NCBI RefSeq assembly: GCF_041381155.1
Contig: NC_091143.1
Coordinates: forward strand, 35,888,679 to 35,952,678
Direction of reading: 5' to 3'
Source of the DNA: Argopecten irradians
Taxonomy: Eukaryota > Mollusca > Bivalvia > Pectinida > Pectinidae
Length of the DNA: 64,000 bases
Part shown: positions 23,684 to 36,599 of the stretch, one piece after another
Layout: each line of letters opens with the position of its first letter
Position numbering within the stretch: position 1 is the first letter of the stretch
The notes under the pieces: generated by a model
Told to the model about the DNA's origin: nothing
The model's database searches: none
Seen by the model: the letters and a program-made list of their open reading frames with translations, nothing else
Translations under genes and position numbers: made by a program

Positions 23684-23968
23684 TTGTAGAATATACATAC
23701 ATGTATATGAAAGTTTACCCCAATATGAATTTTATATAGATATCTGTGCTATTTTATTTATTTGTCCATGTAGTTACAGAACAAACATTTTTGGTTTACA
23801 ATATTTTTCGTATTTATTGTTGCATTATTCAAGGATATGATTAAGAATTTTGATAGTCAGTAGCAAGTAAAATTTAAAAGCTGGATTATCAATGTAAATC
23901 ATTAATGAACCTATTATGTTACTTTTCTTATTTAGTTACATTTAAAAAAAAAAATGCAACTAGAATAT

Positions 23969-24331
23969 TTAAAGATGCTCCACCGCTGACAATTGGTATT
24001 TTTCACTATCAAAAACAGGAGCAGATGATTTCATATTTTTCTTCAGTTATAAAAGTTACTTACTTTACACCATTACCACCATTGAAAAGTTTGAGCTTCT
24101 AATTTTACTTCAAGTTGAAAATATAAAAAATAATTAATTGCATCCCGAAAAATATCTGTGGCACTATATCCTATATGGAATGAAGTACTGATTGCGCATG
24201 CACCAAAGACAAAACAAGTTATCTTATGTTATTTTTTGTGTTAATTTGACATATGTATACAAGATTAAACACCAATTATTGTTCTAATGATGAATGCCAT
24301 TTTTGCTCTGTCTGCGGTGGAGCATCTTTAA
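23969..24331. mobile_element. TTAA-flanked MITE (family C), copy 2
   Basis: A 363-bp element from TTAAAGATGCTCCACCGCTG to CTGCGGTGGAGCATCTTTAA. Same size, termini and internal blocks as the copy at 14,191-14,554, with scattered substitutions. Confidence 0.85.
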
Positions 24332-25610
24332 AAGCCCGTTGATAAAATACAAATTATCTGATGCATCATTTAAAGAAATAATTTTAGAGCTTTATTTTTT
24401 CAAATGTTAGCAAATCATACCAAAGGCTAGTGAAATCTACAGCTGACATTGTAAAATGATGAAATATTTTAACTTGGCAGGATATATTCCTTGTGGATCA
24501 AGGAGAATATCAAGTATCATTTGTCGGATTGTCAGTTGAGATTTTATTTTTCTTCCAACTTTGCCATGTTTTAGGCGTTATTCAATTTTGTCTTTCTACT
24601 TGTTTAATGAATGTTTGAAAATTACACTTGTACTTAATTTGATAACTCTGTGATCTCCCTTTTCATCTGTTGTCTATGAAAGAATGTGTTTCTACATATG
24701 ATTTCAGTCTGAATGTTTTAATAATCAGCATAATGGGTTATGTACTTAGCTTTAGAAAGTTTTTTTTCTTGACATATTATGCAAGTTATCTCCCTTTAGT
24801 TAATGCATTCGGCTTTACAACACGGATACAGCTTTACCTGAGTGTTTTATCATTTAAACTCACCCTTCTTTCTCTTAGAATGAACTTATTTCATTTTTTT
24901 CTCAGAAATATGGTTTAATAATGACAATTGCAAAAAGTTGTGTATAGACAGGTGACCTTCTGCAAGATAAAATATGCATTTTATGTTGAAATATATACAG
25001 AAGTTCAACCAAGTTTAAAGCAATTAAACTTAATGTTGTTATTTTAATGTAACATCTGGTATAAATATATAAGCATGTGTAGCAGGTTTAAATTGTAAAA
25101 GTTTAATTAGTACAGCAGTCAACTTCAGTAGAGTATACAAGTATGCTAATGGAGGTGACAGCTCAATCTCTCTTTGTGTGCCCTTCAATTGATGGGTTGG
25201 TGGATGATGGAGGCTATTTTTTGTTTTTCCCATGTTTGTCACATACTGCCCTGTCCTGTCAATAATCAAAACTGTTACCTAGCTAACATTTCTATCCGAA
25301 TTACCCGAGTTTTCCGGACTTTTATTGTCCAGATTATCGGGTCCACTGGAGTTCTCTCACGTATCTGGTTACCAATGAATTCCAATCTATGACAGCTGTT
25401 TAGGGGTTGATTTAATATTTATTTTGTATATGAATTTTCTTAATCTTATTTGATTTCACTCGGCCACTGCAGCCTTAATCAATTTCCTTTTCAAACAAAG
25501 TCCTCCTATAAGGTTCTCAGCAGGATTACTTGTAAATATAACTTGAGACAAAGCATTGTGCAGCTTTCGACTGTAGATAAAATATTGGTTAGCACTATTA
25601 AATATTTTTC
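24332..25610. other. Intergenic, no gene seen
   Basis: AT-rich; open frames of 72-82 aa only, without recognisable domains or splice structure. Confidence 0.45.
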
Positions 25611-26100
25611 TTTCATACCTACAGGTGTAATACTGGCTGGTCTAGGGCAATACACTCATGTCACCTGAGGCTGTATTTCATGGCTACCTATGCAATAAAG
25701 CCTCATGACATCACTGCGTCAACAAAATCTCTATTTCCTCAGTAAAATTTTAACATTTTTTTCACAAATTTGACTGGTTTACTATAAAAGATGCAAACAT
25801 AATGGAATTTGTGTTGAAAATATCATGTAATTTTTCATGTATGAAAAATTGACTTCCAGTCGTTGATTTCTTCAAATATATTTGAAAAAGGCGGGATATT
25901 ATAGTTGTAAAATTGCAATAAAACGTCGAGGTATGAAAGAAAAACACTCTTTCATAAGTGGATATGAAGGATAGGGATATTCTATCCTCTGGATCACAAA
26001 ATGTTGCAAAACCCTCGGCAAGCCTTGGGTTTTACTACATTTTGTGACCCTCGGGTAGAATATCCCTATCCTTCATATCTACATATGAAAGAGTCTTATA
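25611..26100. repeat. ~490-bp dispersed element (family F), copy 1
   Basis: Runs from CTTTCATACCTACAGGTGTA to ATCTACATATGAAAGAGTC. Its reverse complement recurs at 34,000-34,490. The right third is itself a hairpin: GGATATGAAGGATAGGGATA against TATCCCTATCCTTCATATCT. No coding capacity. Confidence 0.75.
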
Positions 26101-26285
26101 ATATCAATCACAATGAGTGCAAGATTTTCAGAGAAAAATGTCTCGGGATTACAAAATGTTGCAAAACCCTCGGCAAGCCTCTGGTTTTAATATACATTTT
26201 GTGACCCTCGGGTAGAACATATCCACATATGAAAGAGTCTTATAATATCAATTACAATGAGTGCAAGATTTTCAGAGAAAAAATG
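26101..26285. repeat. Partial tandem duplication at the end of family F
   Basis: AAAATGTTGCAAAACCCTCG, ATATGAAAGAGTCTTATAAT and ATGAGTGCAAGATTTTCAGA occur twice in the same order, offset by about 150 bp. Confidence 0.65.
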
Positions 26286-27135
26286 TTGGTTAGTATCATT
26301 TGCATGCACATGGTAGTCATAAGATCACAAATTCCCAAGAGGTGCAATTTCACCTTAAAAACTTTTGACTTTTTTCAGAATGCTGTCAGATATCATGGAA
26401 ATGTTTTAATTAATAAAGTATTTTTTGGTGTAGAATTACCAGTATTTAATTCTTATGAAATGAAGGTTGTCAAAATTTGTCTTATGATTAGGATTAATTT
26501 TAATATACGCAGCCTCCTTTCATTGTTTTTTCTTTATTTCAATGGCAGAACTTGGTAAATTTAGGAAGACTTATGAACGCACTGGTTTCCTTTGGACTTA
26601 ATCTGAAGGTTTGTTTGTTAATGATTGAAACCATTATTTAGGAATAAGTTTCCTGGCAGAAACCATTATTCATAAGTCAGAACCATTTCTTAACTTGCAA
26701 TACGGTGTATACAAAAGCCGAGTACAACTAATAGACTTGTGCACCAATCAATCAATCAATCGGTCAATCGGTCCAATCATTGAAAGCCACTTCAGGCTTC
26801 TGGTGAAGATACATTGAGGTTAGTTCTTTAATGTGGATGGATACATTTCCATTTCGGTTGCACACTTATCCTTTTAAGTTTTTTGTTAAGTTTCTTCACT
26901 TAGAGACAATAGTTAATTTTCCTCATGAGAATATATAAAATTCCATTCCATTACCATTCAATGTTTACATGTATATTTTTATTAAGATGATAAAAACCTT
27001 CATTATTATTAAAAATGTAAACTTTATTGATCTCTATTTCATAAACCTTCTGTTAAAATTTGATGGGGAGTATTTACTAAAGCATTCTTATTCCTGCTTA
27101 CTTCCCCAAAGGGCAACTTTGCTTCTGTATTCGTT
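26286..27135. other. Intergenic, no gene seen
   Basis: AT-rich. An AATC microsatellite (CAATCAATCAATCAATCGG) lies at 26,744-26,763. No coding evidence. Confidence 0.45.
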
Positions 27136-27293
27136 TTTGCATGTTTAAGAGTTATCTGCCCTTGCAGGTAGGTATTGATTGTGACCATGCATGTATTTGC
27201 AAGCGAAACATCACATTTATCAGAGAAAAAATACTTTTGCTCTCAAATAATGACATTGTGATCAATACCTACTTCCAAGGGAAATATGCAAAG
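27136..27293. mobile_element. ~160-bp foldback MITE (family D), copy 1
   Basis: Inverted ends TTTGCATGTTTAAGAGTTAT and (right) AAGGGAAATATGCAAA, with inner CTTGCAGGTAGGTATTGATT and ATCAATACCTACTTCCAAGG. Related copies are at 31.3, 35.8, 43.0, 53.9, 56.1 and 63.2 kb. Confidence 0.75.
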
Positions 27294-27951
27294 ATGGAAT
27301 ATCTTGGTACAGCTTCTATTTTTTATCCATTGCTAACCATCTTTTCTCATAATGGAATTATTCTGAACAACCATTAGGTCACATGACCTAATGTAATGCT
27401 TGTATGATACTGATGAGAAAGGCTAAAAGGTTGATTCAGATTTGTGACCTTGACCTTTATTCAAGGTCACAGCAATGACAATGTCATAGGGATGATATAT
27501 GCTTTAAATCTAAAAAAAATCTACATGTACTTCTTTAGGTGACCGGTTAGCAGTGCAGGCCTATTGAGCCTTTTGATATTTAAATGATATACTTCATTCT
27601 TACTTTATTTTATTGGTAAGGGTTCAAATGAATTGATAATTATGCTATTTATTTAATTATGTCTGTGATATTCAGTTTAATTATACCTATATGTGGAGAA
27701 AATAATAAATTCATTACGAGACATTTTCTTTTATATTGTTTCTTTTTTTTTTCTTTTTTTTGCAAATGCCTGAAACCATTCTCATGAAAAACTTAAAGAA
27801 ATGAATAGTGTATACGTGGTGATTTGATTCCAGGAGTCATATTCACTAAGGTAGCAGGCATTCTGGTCACAGTCATGTACCATGTTAAGCATGAAAGCTC
27901 ATTAAATTTAGTCAAATTTATTTATATCACTCAAATTCTGGGATATTTCGA

Positions 27952-28163
27952 CCCCTTGTAGTCCCATCCCTCAGGCCCTTGTAGTCCCATCCCTCAGGCC
28001 CTTGTAGTCCCATCCCTCAGGCCCTTGTAGTCCCATCCCTCAGGCCCTTGTAGTCCCATCCCTTAGGCCCTTGTAGTCCCATCCCTCAGGCCCTTGTAGT
28101 CCCATCCCTCAGGCCCTTGTAGTCCCATCCCTCAGGCCCTTGTAGTCCCATCCCTCAGGCCCC
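27952..28163. repeat. 23-bp minisatellite, nine copies
   Basis: Nine near-identical units of CCCTTGTAGTCCCATCCCTCAGG; the unit is 23 bp (the 20-mer CTTGTAGTCCCATCCCTCAG recurs every 23 bp). One unit has a single T change. Unusually GC-rich for the region. Confidence 0.95.
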
Positions 28164-28201
28164 TGAAGTCAATCAGAATCATTTTGGCCATTAGCTGCAA
28201 T

Positions 28202-28993
28202 ATTGTAGCTCAAAAGACTTTTTGACAGAAAATGGTGTCGTCTTTAGAGCTACAATTGGTGCCTATCACTGCTAATGGAGCAAAGTAATGATTATGCAAA
28301 CCATTATAAAACGTTTGTTTGCATTTTTATTGTACTTGTTTGATATCGTTTACCTTCTAGGCAATAAAACTGAACCACATAAAATATCAAATTCTCATCG
28401 AGGCATTATTCCTTTTTCATAATACATATGAAGGTCTTTCTAAGGGAATTTATACGGCAAGTCCACAAATTGTGAATTTGATGTCTTGTAAGCGGTACGG
28501 TAGATATTAAGAATGGTAGTTATGGTTTTGTTGGATAAAAATAATATTTAAATGCATGTATATGAATAAAATAATTGGAAACCTACAAAAAAGTATAGAA
28601 AACTATGCCCAAGTGATTTTCGGAGGCAGTGCTCCATTACGACACATAGGGACCAATTCGTACCTGGCCTAAAGGTATAGTAGGTCGGGTATGTATATTT
28701 GTTCTATTTGGCCATAATATTCAATATTCATAACATGCTCACAATTCTCAATAAGTTTCGACTTATTTCTTTTGAGAATTGAACACTTATTTGAAAATGG
28801 GTTTTCCCTGTAGAATCTCATATGTGGCTCTCCTTAAGGGAATGAAATTCAATTTTCATAAATGACCCAAGACATACATTTTACCTCTTTTCACTTTTGT
28901 CTTTATCCACAGCATGTAGAGCATGAACCATTCCATGCATCATTCTTATTGGTCTTATGCCATAAAGTGTTCAAAATTTCCTTAAATGTACTT
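28202..28993. repeat. 795-bp tandem duplication, copy 1
   Basis: Starts ATTGTAGCTCAAAAGACTTT and ends CCTTAAATGTACTT. The left ~500 bp is one end of the transposon family seen at 8.0-10.0 kb in opposite orientation, ending at a CGTTC-like terminus near 28,706. The right ~290 bp is neighbouring single-copy-looking DNA. Confidence 0.85.
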
Positions 28994-29788
28994 ATTGTAG
29001 CTCAAAAGACTTTTAGACAGAAAATGGTGTCGTCTTTAGAGCTACAATTGGTGCCTATTACTGCTAATGGAGCAAAGTAATGATTATGCAAACCATTATA
29101 AAAACATTTGTTTGCATTTTTATTGTACTTGTTTGATATTGTTTACCTTCTAGGCAATAAAACTGAACCACATAAAATATCAAATTCTCATCAAGGCACT
29201 ATTCTTTTTACATAATACATATGAAGGTCTTTCTGAAGGGAATTTATACGGCAAGTCCACAAATTGTGAATTTGACGTCTTGTAAGCGGTACGGTAGATA
29301 TTAAGAATGGTAGTTATGGTTTTGTTGGACAAAAATAATATGTAAATGCATGTATATGAATAAAATAATTGGAAACCTACAAAAAAGTATAGAAAAACTA
29401 TGCCCGAGTGATTTTCGGAGGCAGTGCTCCATTACGACACATAGGAACCAATTCGTACCCGGCCGAAAGGTATAGTAGGCCGGGTACGTATATTCGTTCT
29501 ATTTGGCCATAATATTCAATATTCATAACATGCTCACAATTCTCAATAAGTTTCAACTTATTTCTTTTGAGAATTGAACACTTATTTGAAAATGGGTTTT
29601 CCCTGTAGAATCTCGTATGTGGCTCTCCTTAAGGGAATGAAATTCAATTTTCATAAATGACCCAAGACATACATTTTACCTCTTTTCACTTTTGTCTTTA
29701 TCCACAGCATGTAGAGCATGAACCATTCCATGCATCATTCTTATTGATCTTATGCCATAAAGTGTTCAAAATTTCCTTAAATGTACTT
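28994..29788. repeat. 795-bp tandem duplication, copy 2
   Basis: Head-to-tail copy of 28,202-28,993 with only scattered substitutions and a few indels. It retains the transposon end (GTACGTATATTCGTTC at about 29,487-29,502) and the same flank. The frame at 28,862 recurs at 29,657, exactly 795 bp later. Confidence 0.9.
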
Positions 29789-31310
29789 CAGTATTTTTGG
29801 AGAAGAAGTCACAAATGCTACCGTAGTTGTATTACTGACAACAGACGAAATACAATTAGAATAGGTGATAGACAAAAATGACATGAAAAATAAATATTTG
29901 TATTTAACATTTTATTATAATTGTTCATTGGAATGTAGAAAAGTAGCCTTGGCCAAAAAATACATGATTATGAATAGTATCGTACAGACATATTTAGCCA
30001 ATTATCACGAAAAAACAATCAAATGAATTATCGTAAAAATGTCTAAATGCAACATACATACTAATAGTGATTTTAATCATAGAACTTCATTCTGATAATT
30101 TGTAAAAATATTTCTTTAAAATTGTTTCTATACAAATGCAAGAAATTTGCCACTAGCTATATATCTACAGATGTGCGTATAGGTAATTTGATAGTATACT
30201 TTACAGGATTGCCGTGATGAATTGAGCACAGGTGAAAATAACATCTACCTTTAATTAACACTTATAATGTCGCACTTATGAGTTTTCAGTATCATCTCTT
30301 TCTACAAAAATAAATCTATTTTTTTTTTTTTTAATTTTCATAAATTGTGTCTTTCATTTCGGAAAACTATTAATACAAGAGGTACAGAAAGCACTTTAGC
30401 CTAAGATGTCCAGTGCCGTCTGATAACATTCAATCTTTATAGCATCTATTGATAAAAACTTGTGTATAACACAGGTTTTGCAATGAATTTGATTTGTCTG
30501 GTTTTGTAACAAAACCAAGGTGTTCCATTTTACAGAAATCAAACGTCATCAAAAAGACTTCCAAATTCCTCATTGAATAGATATAGGCCTTATAAAGACC
30601 TGCAAATTTTCTGTGAAAGTCTTTGTGATCGAAAGTATCTTGTTGATCAATTTTACCAATACCAATAAGACTACGTAAATAACTTTCTGATGGAATGAAT
30701 TTTTGAAAAAAAAAAAAACAAAAAAAAAAATATCACTAAATTAATATGAACACAGAATTCTACACCCAGTCACTAAAGTCTGGCTTGCCTAGTAATAGCA
30801 AAAATCAAGAGGTACAGTCAAACCTTATTAAGTAATGATTCGAAAAACGAGGTTAGCCACCAAGTATTTAGGTCAATAAATTACCATTTTCTTAGATTTT
30901 ACATGAGCTGCTATTAAACACCTTTGTATTCCAGATTAAACTACAAGTGTAATATATGAACTTACTGAACTGAGATCCAAATTATATTTCCATTTCCCGA
31001 ATAAGTTTTCTCAGACAAGCTATCAAAACTCCATTTATACATAAAAATAAAACCTCTACAAAATGAACTTTCAGTTTTCAATAAATATACCTGGTAACTT
31101 GATTTTACAATTCCAAGGATAAAATACATCTCTCCCTTTGGTCCGATATAATTTGTTTTGTGGATAAGAAAAAAATTCATGGATGATTACATGTATGTTG
31201 ACAAACTACATGTATGTAGTTTCAACATGAAACAGTTACAGATTGATTATAATGCCATTTCTTATAATTCAATACAAATATTACAAATATGTTATTCTGT
31301 GTCTGAATCT
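29789..31310. other. Intergenic, no gene seen
   Basis: AT-rich with an A-run region at 30,700-30,730. At 30,816 a CAGTCAAACCTTATTAAGTA block is a lone end of the element found at 34,906-35,215. Confidence 0.45.
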
Positions 31311-31470
31311 TACAGAGTTAGCTCCCTTGTGGGTAGGTATCCATTGTGACATCATTAATCTGTGAGCGAAACTAATTGTTTTCTTTGAAAACTCTGATGT
31401 CACGTCGCAAACACATGACATCACAATCACTACCTTCTTACAAGGGTAGATAACTTAACAATATGCAAAT
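31311..31470. mobile_element. Foldback MITE (family D), copy 2
   Basis: TACAGAGTTAGCTCCCTTGT and GTGGGTAGGTATCCATTGTG face ATCACTACCTTCTTACAAGG and AACAATATGCAAAT. The centre carries ATGTCACGTCGCAAACACAT. Confidence 0.65.
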
Positions 31471-33999
31471 CTGAAATACAGAATAAAATTTTGACAAGTC
31501 AAATTTCTAACCAATGGCTATTCAGTTTCCTTTCAAACTATTTAAAAGAATATTAACAATATAATTTAAAACGCCTTTATAGACATTTGGTATTTTACAT
31601 TGCCCAACACTGCCCACAGATTTGTTTTCTGTGGTAAAGATAAAAATATTACTATATATTCAGTCCGCCATAAATATATTGTTTGGTGTAGTTTATATAT
31701 ATAATGTGCATATACATCGCAACATGAATTTGATTCAAAGCAGAACAGGATAGTGATGGGACTCAAAACCTTCAAATTCATCCTTCGACTTTTCTTTGTC
31801 TTTTTTCCCCCCTCGTTTTCAGCCACCATCAGAGAGGTTAAAAATGTTATGAATTAGAATAAAAACACACATCTACTGGTTAAAATGGTTTGATCAGTTA
31901 CGACTTTGACAAAAAACATTTCTAAAAACATTTGGATTAAAGACAAAGGATTTTAAAATGTGAATTGAAAACAAAAATAAAAATCTATGAGGATATGAAA
32001 TGAACTTGCCTTTGACCAACAACTAGAAACATTATGATACCAAAGACTACAGACCATGGATATTGTGAAATGCAAACAAATTTCTAGCATGTGGCCTTAA
32101 ACTATTGTCATCATAAGTAGCTAAAAAACATCCATTTAATATTAAATTCTTCAGATGACTAATAACCAAACTAGATAGGAAAAGAATTATGATAGATCTA
32201 GGTCACTGTGACCTACTTCTAACGTGACTGAATGCATGTGCAATAATCTGAAAAAAGTGTCCGTAAGCGAAGCCTAATGATGTGGTCTGAAAACTTACTA
32301 GGAGCTGAAGTAAATTCTATGATAACCCATTTTTTTTTTATTAATGGACGGACAGACAGATGTGAAATTGGAAAATCTACAAAAAATTGATTTCTTTGAG
32401 CACAAATTTTCTTTCTGTGAAAATGAGAGGTAAATTTCTTTTTATTATAAATGAACTAATTGAACATGATATCGAAGCTCTGAATTTTTTGTCACTAATA
32501 CCTTTTTTCATTTTTTTAAATCTTTGAATTCCACGCATATACGTTAAGATGACCATGGTACATAAAACAAGAAAACGAAATGACGTTAAAATCTAACGAA
32601 CTAAAATCAGAAGGATATTACTGAAAAACATAAAATTGCGTTCCCTAAAACGATGATAAGTTTAAAGCTTCTTCAGCCTCAAGAGTTCCACAAACGAAAT
32701 GGTTGATTTTCATACGGCCAAACAAACACATGCTATATACAATGTAAAATGTTTACAAAGAAATAAAAATTAATGTACATAAAAATTTATTTTTACAAAA
32801 TTGGGAAACAGAAGTGGTTAAGCATTTAAGAACATAATATGTGATGGCACAGTTTTTAATAGAACTTAATTCTGTCAATCCATTAAGAAATCTTCAATGT
32901 TTTCATTGATGATTTTCTCTTAAAACCGTCATTAACTGTGGTATTGTTACCAAATAACACAAGATTATTTAAGAAATTAAGACAAGATTAAAACACGAGC
33001 AATCATGAATACATTGTGACATAAATGATTTTCTTTTCTTGTACAAAAATACATTTGTTTAATAAATCATTGTATTTGTTAATATTGCATAACATGCTAT
33101 CTGTCACAATAGGTAAAATTTTACTAGCGAGCTCATTAGGCCTGACACTCTATCAAGGTCACATAATTATCTCCCTTGTGAAAATCTGGTCCCTGGGTAT
33201 ATACCTCCATGTAGTTGTGAATGTCCAATGTTGCGATTAAGATATATATTTCACCAACATAAGGGGTCATTCTGTTCTTTCTATCATACGGTAGCTAGCC
33301 TTAGACATCAGGGACATGACAAATCACTGTCTGGTATAAATGTTTCTCCGACATCCACTCCTTGGCTTTCGATCCTATATTTCCAAAGGTCACACACGTG
33401 TAGGCCATTTCAAGAGAATAAGTGAACTAGGAGTCTTTGCAATCATCTACAGATCAAATTCCTGTCCAGTTCTATCTTGTTCCTAGAAAGAAAAAAAAAA
33501 CCCAGACACTAATTAATTTAAATTTTAATACAATTCAGACATATCAAATTAGCAATAGGTAAATATGTATTTTCATCATTACAAGGTAAAATCATAGTGC
33601 TCTAGACCTATAATAATCAATGACTTTATGATGAGAAGCATACAGGGTCATTCATTACTGTATTATTTCCAAACTCAGTTAAATGTGTCAGTTTACATAA
33701 TGCATTATCTCTTACCCGACTGGTTTAAAATTGGAACTTAATTAATGTCAAGCAACAACAGACATGCAAAAAGATGAAATCAAGGTGCAAGAACAAAGTG
33801 TAATATAAAACTCTGTTATGAAAAAAATGGTGATTTCTGTAGTTATCAGGACAAAGAATTAATTAAGTAATACTTTACAGTTCAAAGACATTAGATCAGA
33901 ATACAAAATGAACAACCTGAAGTGATGTTAAAAAATTGCAAATTTATCTAATGGATGCTTTGCTTGTGGCATGCTTGTATATTTTGATTGATCACCAAT
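31471..33999. other. Intergenic, no gene seen
   Basis: AT-rich, low-complexity; open frames up to 87 aa without known domains. Confidence 0.45.
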
Positions 34000-34490
34000 A
34001 ATATAAGACTCTTTCATATGTGGATATGAAGGATAGGGATATTCTACCTGAGGGTCACAAAATGTAGTAAAACTAGAGGCTTGCCAAGGGTTTTGCAACA
34101 TTTTGTGATCCCAAGGGTAGAATACCTATCCTTCATATTCACTTATGAGGGAGTATTTTTCTTTCATACCTTGACGTTTTATTGCAATTTTACATCTATA
34201 ATATCCCGCCATTTTGAAATAAATTCGAAGAAATTCACGACTGAAAGTCAATTTTCCATACTTGAAAAATAACTTGATATTTTCAACACAAATTCCGTTG
34301 TTTGCATCTTTTATAATAAAACCAGTCAAGTTTGTAAAAAAAAATGTTGAAATTTTAACGAGGAAATAGAAATTGTGTTGACGCTGTGATGTCACAAGGC
34401 TTTATTGAATGGGTTGCCATGCAATACAGCCTCAGGCGACATGAGTGTATTGCCCTAGATCAGCCAGTATTACACCCGTAGGTATGAAAG
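34000..34490. repeat. ~490-bp dispersed element (family F), copy 2, inverted
   Basis: Reverse-complement partner of 25,611-26,100, from GACTCTTTCATATGTGGATA to TACACCCGTAGGTATGAAAG. The two copies are 8 kb apart in opposite orientation. Confidence 0.75.
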
Positions 34491-34905
34491 AAAAAAAAAC
34501 ATCTTTTCAAAAGATATTGGATTTATTGATGTGAAATTGTTGTCAGAGCCCTGATGAACACCGATGTCCAACAAAACCTTAACCAGACTCATCTTCAAAT
34601 GTCTCATCTTCAAATGTTCAAGACCTTAATTCTGAGCACTTAAATTATGCCATGGATTTATTTGACCCTTCATTGAATGCAGATAAATAATATACGTGTA
34701 CCTGGGCAGCCATTTTATGACCATTACTGAATTGAAAGTACATTGTACCTGGTATTTACTTTTACACCAATACCTGTACCTATAATAAATGAGAAGTTTA
34801 CAAAGTATTCATATCTGAGGTGTAAAACAAAGGTAAGGAATGTTTTTTTAGGAATTGTTAGATTTAGTAAACAATAAATCTACAGTTATCAATAAATTGT
34901 AAGTA

Positions 34906-35215
34906 CAGTCAAACCTGCATTAGTGACTACCTCTGTATACAGACCACCTGCAGCTGCTGAATAAGACCACTTTTGCAAGGCCTCCACTGGTCAATTTCAG
35001 AACAATTTGATCTACTTAAAGACCACTTAGCTATAAAGACCACTTTGTCTGGGATCAACTCGATTTGTGCTCTTCTAAGATGAAGTCTTCTCAGAAGATC
35101 TTCCTGCTCATACATAGAGGAGCTTCCAAAACGGCAGTTATATTCTAGAAGTAGAAGAGGGCCAATCGAGTAAGGCTCTAGTCCATTGGGTAGTCTTAAT
35201 AGACAGGTTTGACAG
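34906..35215. mobile_element. TA-flanked MITE with CAGTCAAACCTG termini
   Basis: A 310-bp element starting CAGTCAAACCTGCATTAGTG and ending AGACAGGTTTGACAG, with TA on both sides (34,904-34,905 and 35,216-35,217). The interior has repeated (A)AGACCAC(C/T) blocks. TA duplication and CAGT-like ends suggest a Tc1/mariner-derived MITE. The 104-aa frame across it is an artefact. Confidence 0.75.
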
Positions 35216-35287
35216 TATATGGTTAGGAAATGAAACACCATAGTTAAAAGACGTTAGTAAGATGAGATTTCAGCAAACTATTAGTAT

Positions 35288-35467
35288 TCAGTGTGGAATA
35301 ACCACCTCTTCAGCCTCCGAACCATCACCATCCGCCCGATTAGAATCTTCACCATCATCATCTTCATACTCATCCTCATCGTCATCTCCCTGAGGTGGGG
35401 GAGGTGGAGGAGGGAGGGACTTAGGTAGCTCAGGAGCGTCGGGATCTTGTGGACTGGAGGGAGGTTC
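35288..35467 (-). CDS. Terminal coding exon: Pro stretch and acidic tail
   Basis: A 180-nt exon preceded by the acceptor TTTGGTCTATAG. Read in phase 0 from the exon at 37,431-37,790 it encodes 59 residues and a TGA stop: EPPSSPQDPDAPELPK, then seven prolines, then a run dominated by Asp and Glu, ending EAEEVVIPH. Protein family not recognised. It is either the alternative 3' end of the FERM gene (same strand, downstream) or the last exon of a small separate gene. A proline run beside an acidic tail would suit SH3/WW/EVH1 or basic-protein binding, but that is speculation. Confidence 0.7.
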   Translation of the reverse strand, partial: EPPSSPQDPDAPELPKSLPPPPPPPQGDDDEDEYEDDDGEDSNRADGDGSEAEEVVIPH

Positions 35468-35764
35468 CTATAGACCAAAGGCATGCGTTCATGACATCAC
35501 ATACAATTTACTCATGCACGACCCGACAGCTGTTCATAACACCCTATAATCAGTGAGTCTACTCCATTTTATACTGTAATTCTATAATACAGAGTTATCT
35601 GTCTTTAATGGTAATTTATAATGTAGCAGAGCACATGACTTTCACATAAGCATATTCACTATCCCTGACAGGAATCTAAGTCAGGACCTTTGGATTACTA
35701 GTCTTAAGCTAACCTATTTAGCTAAAGAGAAGCTCTCTCTGGCTGAGAGTTCTATTGTAGCTAG

Positions 35765-35890
35765 TATTCACCAGGGTAACATTAACATTTCATCATATTT
35801 GTGTGCTGCAAACGTCATTTTTGTTTACGGTCTCATGACGTCACAATCAATACCTACACTCAGGAGTAGACAACTCTATGATATGCAAAA
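35765..35890. mobile_element. Foldback MITE (family D), copy 3, worn
   Basis: Right half is clear (TGACGTCACAATCAATACCT, then CTCTATGATATGCAAA). The left half is diverged or truncated. Confidence 0.5.
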
Positions 35891-36599
35891 ACGGAAGATA
35901 GTGACATGTCTCATTTAGAGTTAAAATATTAATTCTTTTAACTAACATTGATTTTGAGCTTTCATGTGGCCTAGACAATTTTACAACAAATTAAGACGTT
36001 ATTCTCAAAACAATTTTCAAGATTTAGATCAATATCAAGAAGTAACATTACTGTATACCTATGAGGAGACTCATATACTGGGTCGATCAATTTTGTTTCA
36101 ATAGTACAGACCGGTACATTTCTCAATTTTTCACAGAAATAATTTAAGCTGAATGTAAAGGAGAAAATGAAACATTCAATTTGAATCTTAACTTAGTGAT
36201 ATGTTTGTATTTTATCATAAACCAGATATATAATTTATTTAAAGATTTTTTAAAATGAAAACAAAATCTATTAATGCCAACATCTAATATTTACTGTTTG
36301 TATTTACATAATAGGTATTACTGTTATTGATCGGAGGTTTTCTCGACCAGTATAAATACAGAGACGTCTAAGACCATTTATACACTGTGAACAGCTGTCT
36401 GGTCATAATTACGGTGAGGAATATGTACATACAGTACAACATGTACCATACCCTGTAATTATAATATACCTGAACAGTGCCTCAGTTTTCAGAAAATATG
36501 TTTTTACATTTTTCATTCAATTTCATTTTCAACAAATTTTATTTCAGAAAAATATGAAAAAGGATTGAACATCAGGCATTACTAGTTTATACTTAACAT

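Noticed and set aside
27952..28163. CRISPR-like array of 23-bp repeats
   Set aside because: Units are directly adjacent with no spacers; it is a minisatellite in a eukaryotic genome.
28862..29881. Duplicated 72-74-aa frames starting MTQDIHFTSFHFCLYP
   Set aside because: They duplicate only because the 795-bp segment is duplicated; no homology recognised and no conservation beyond the DNA copy.
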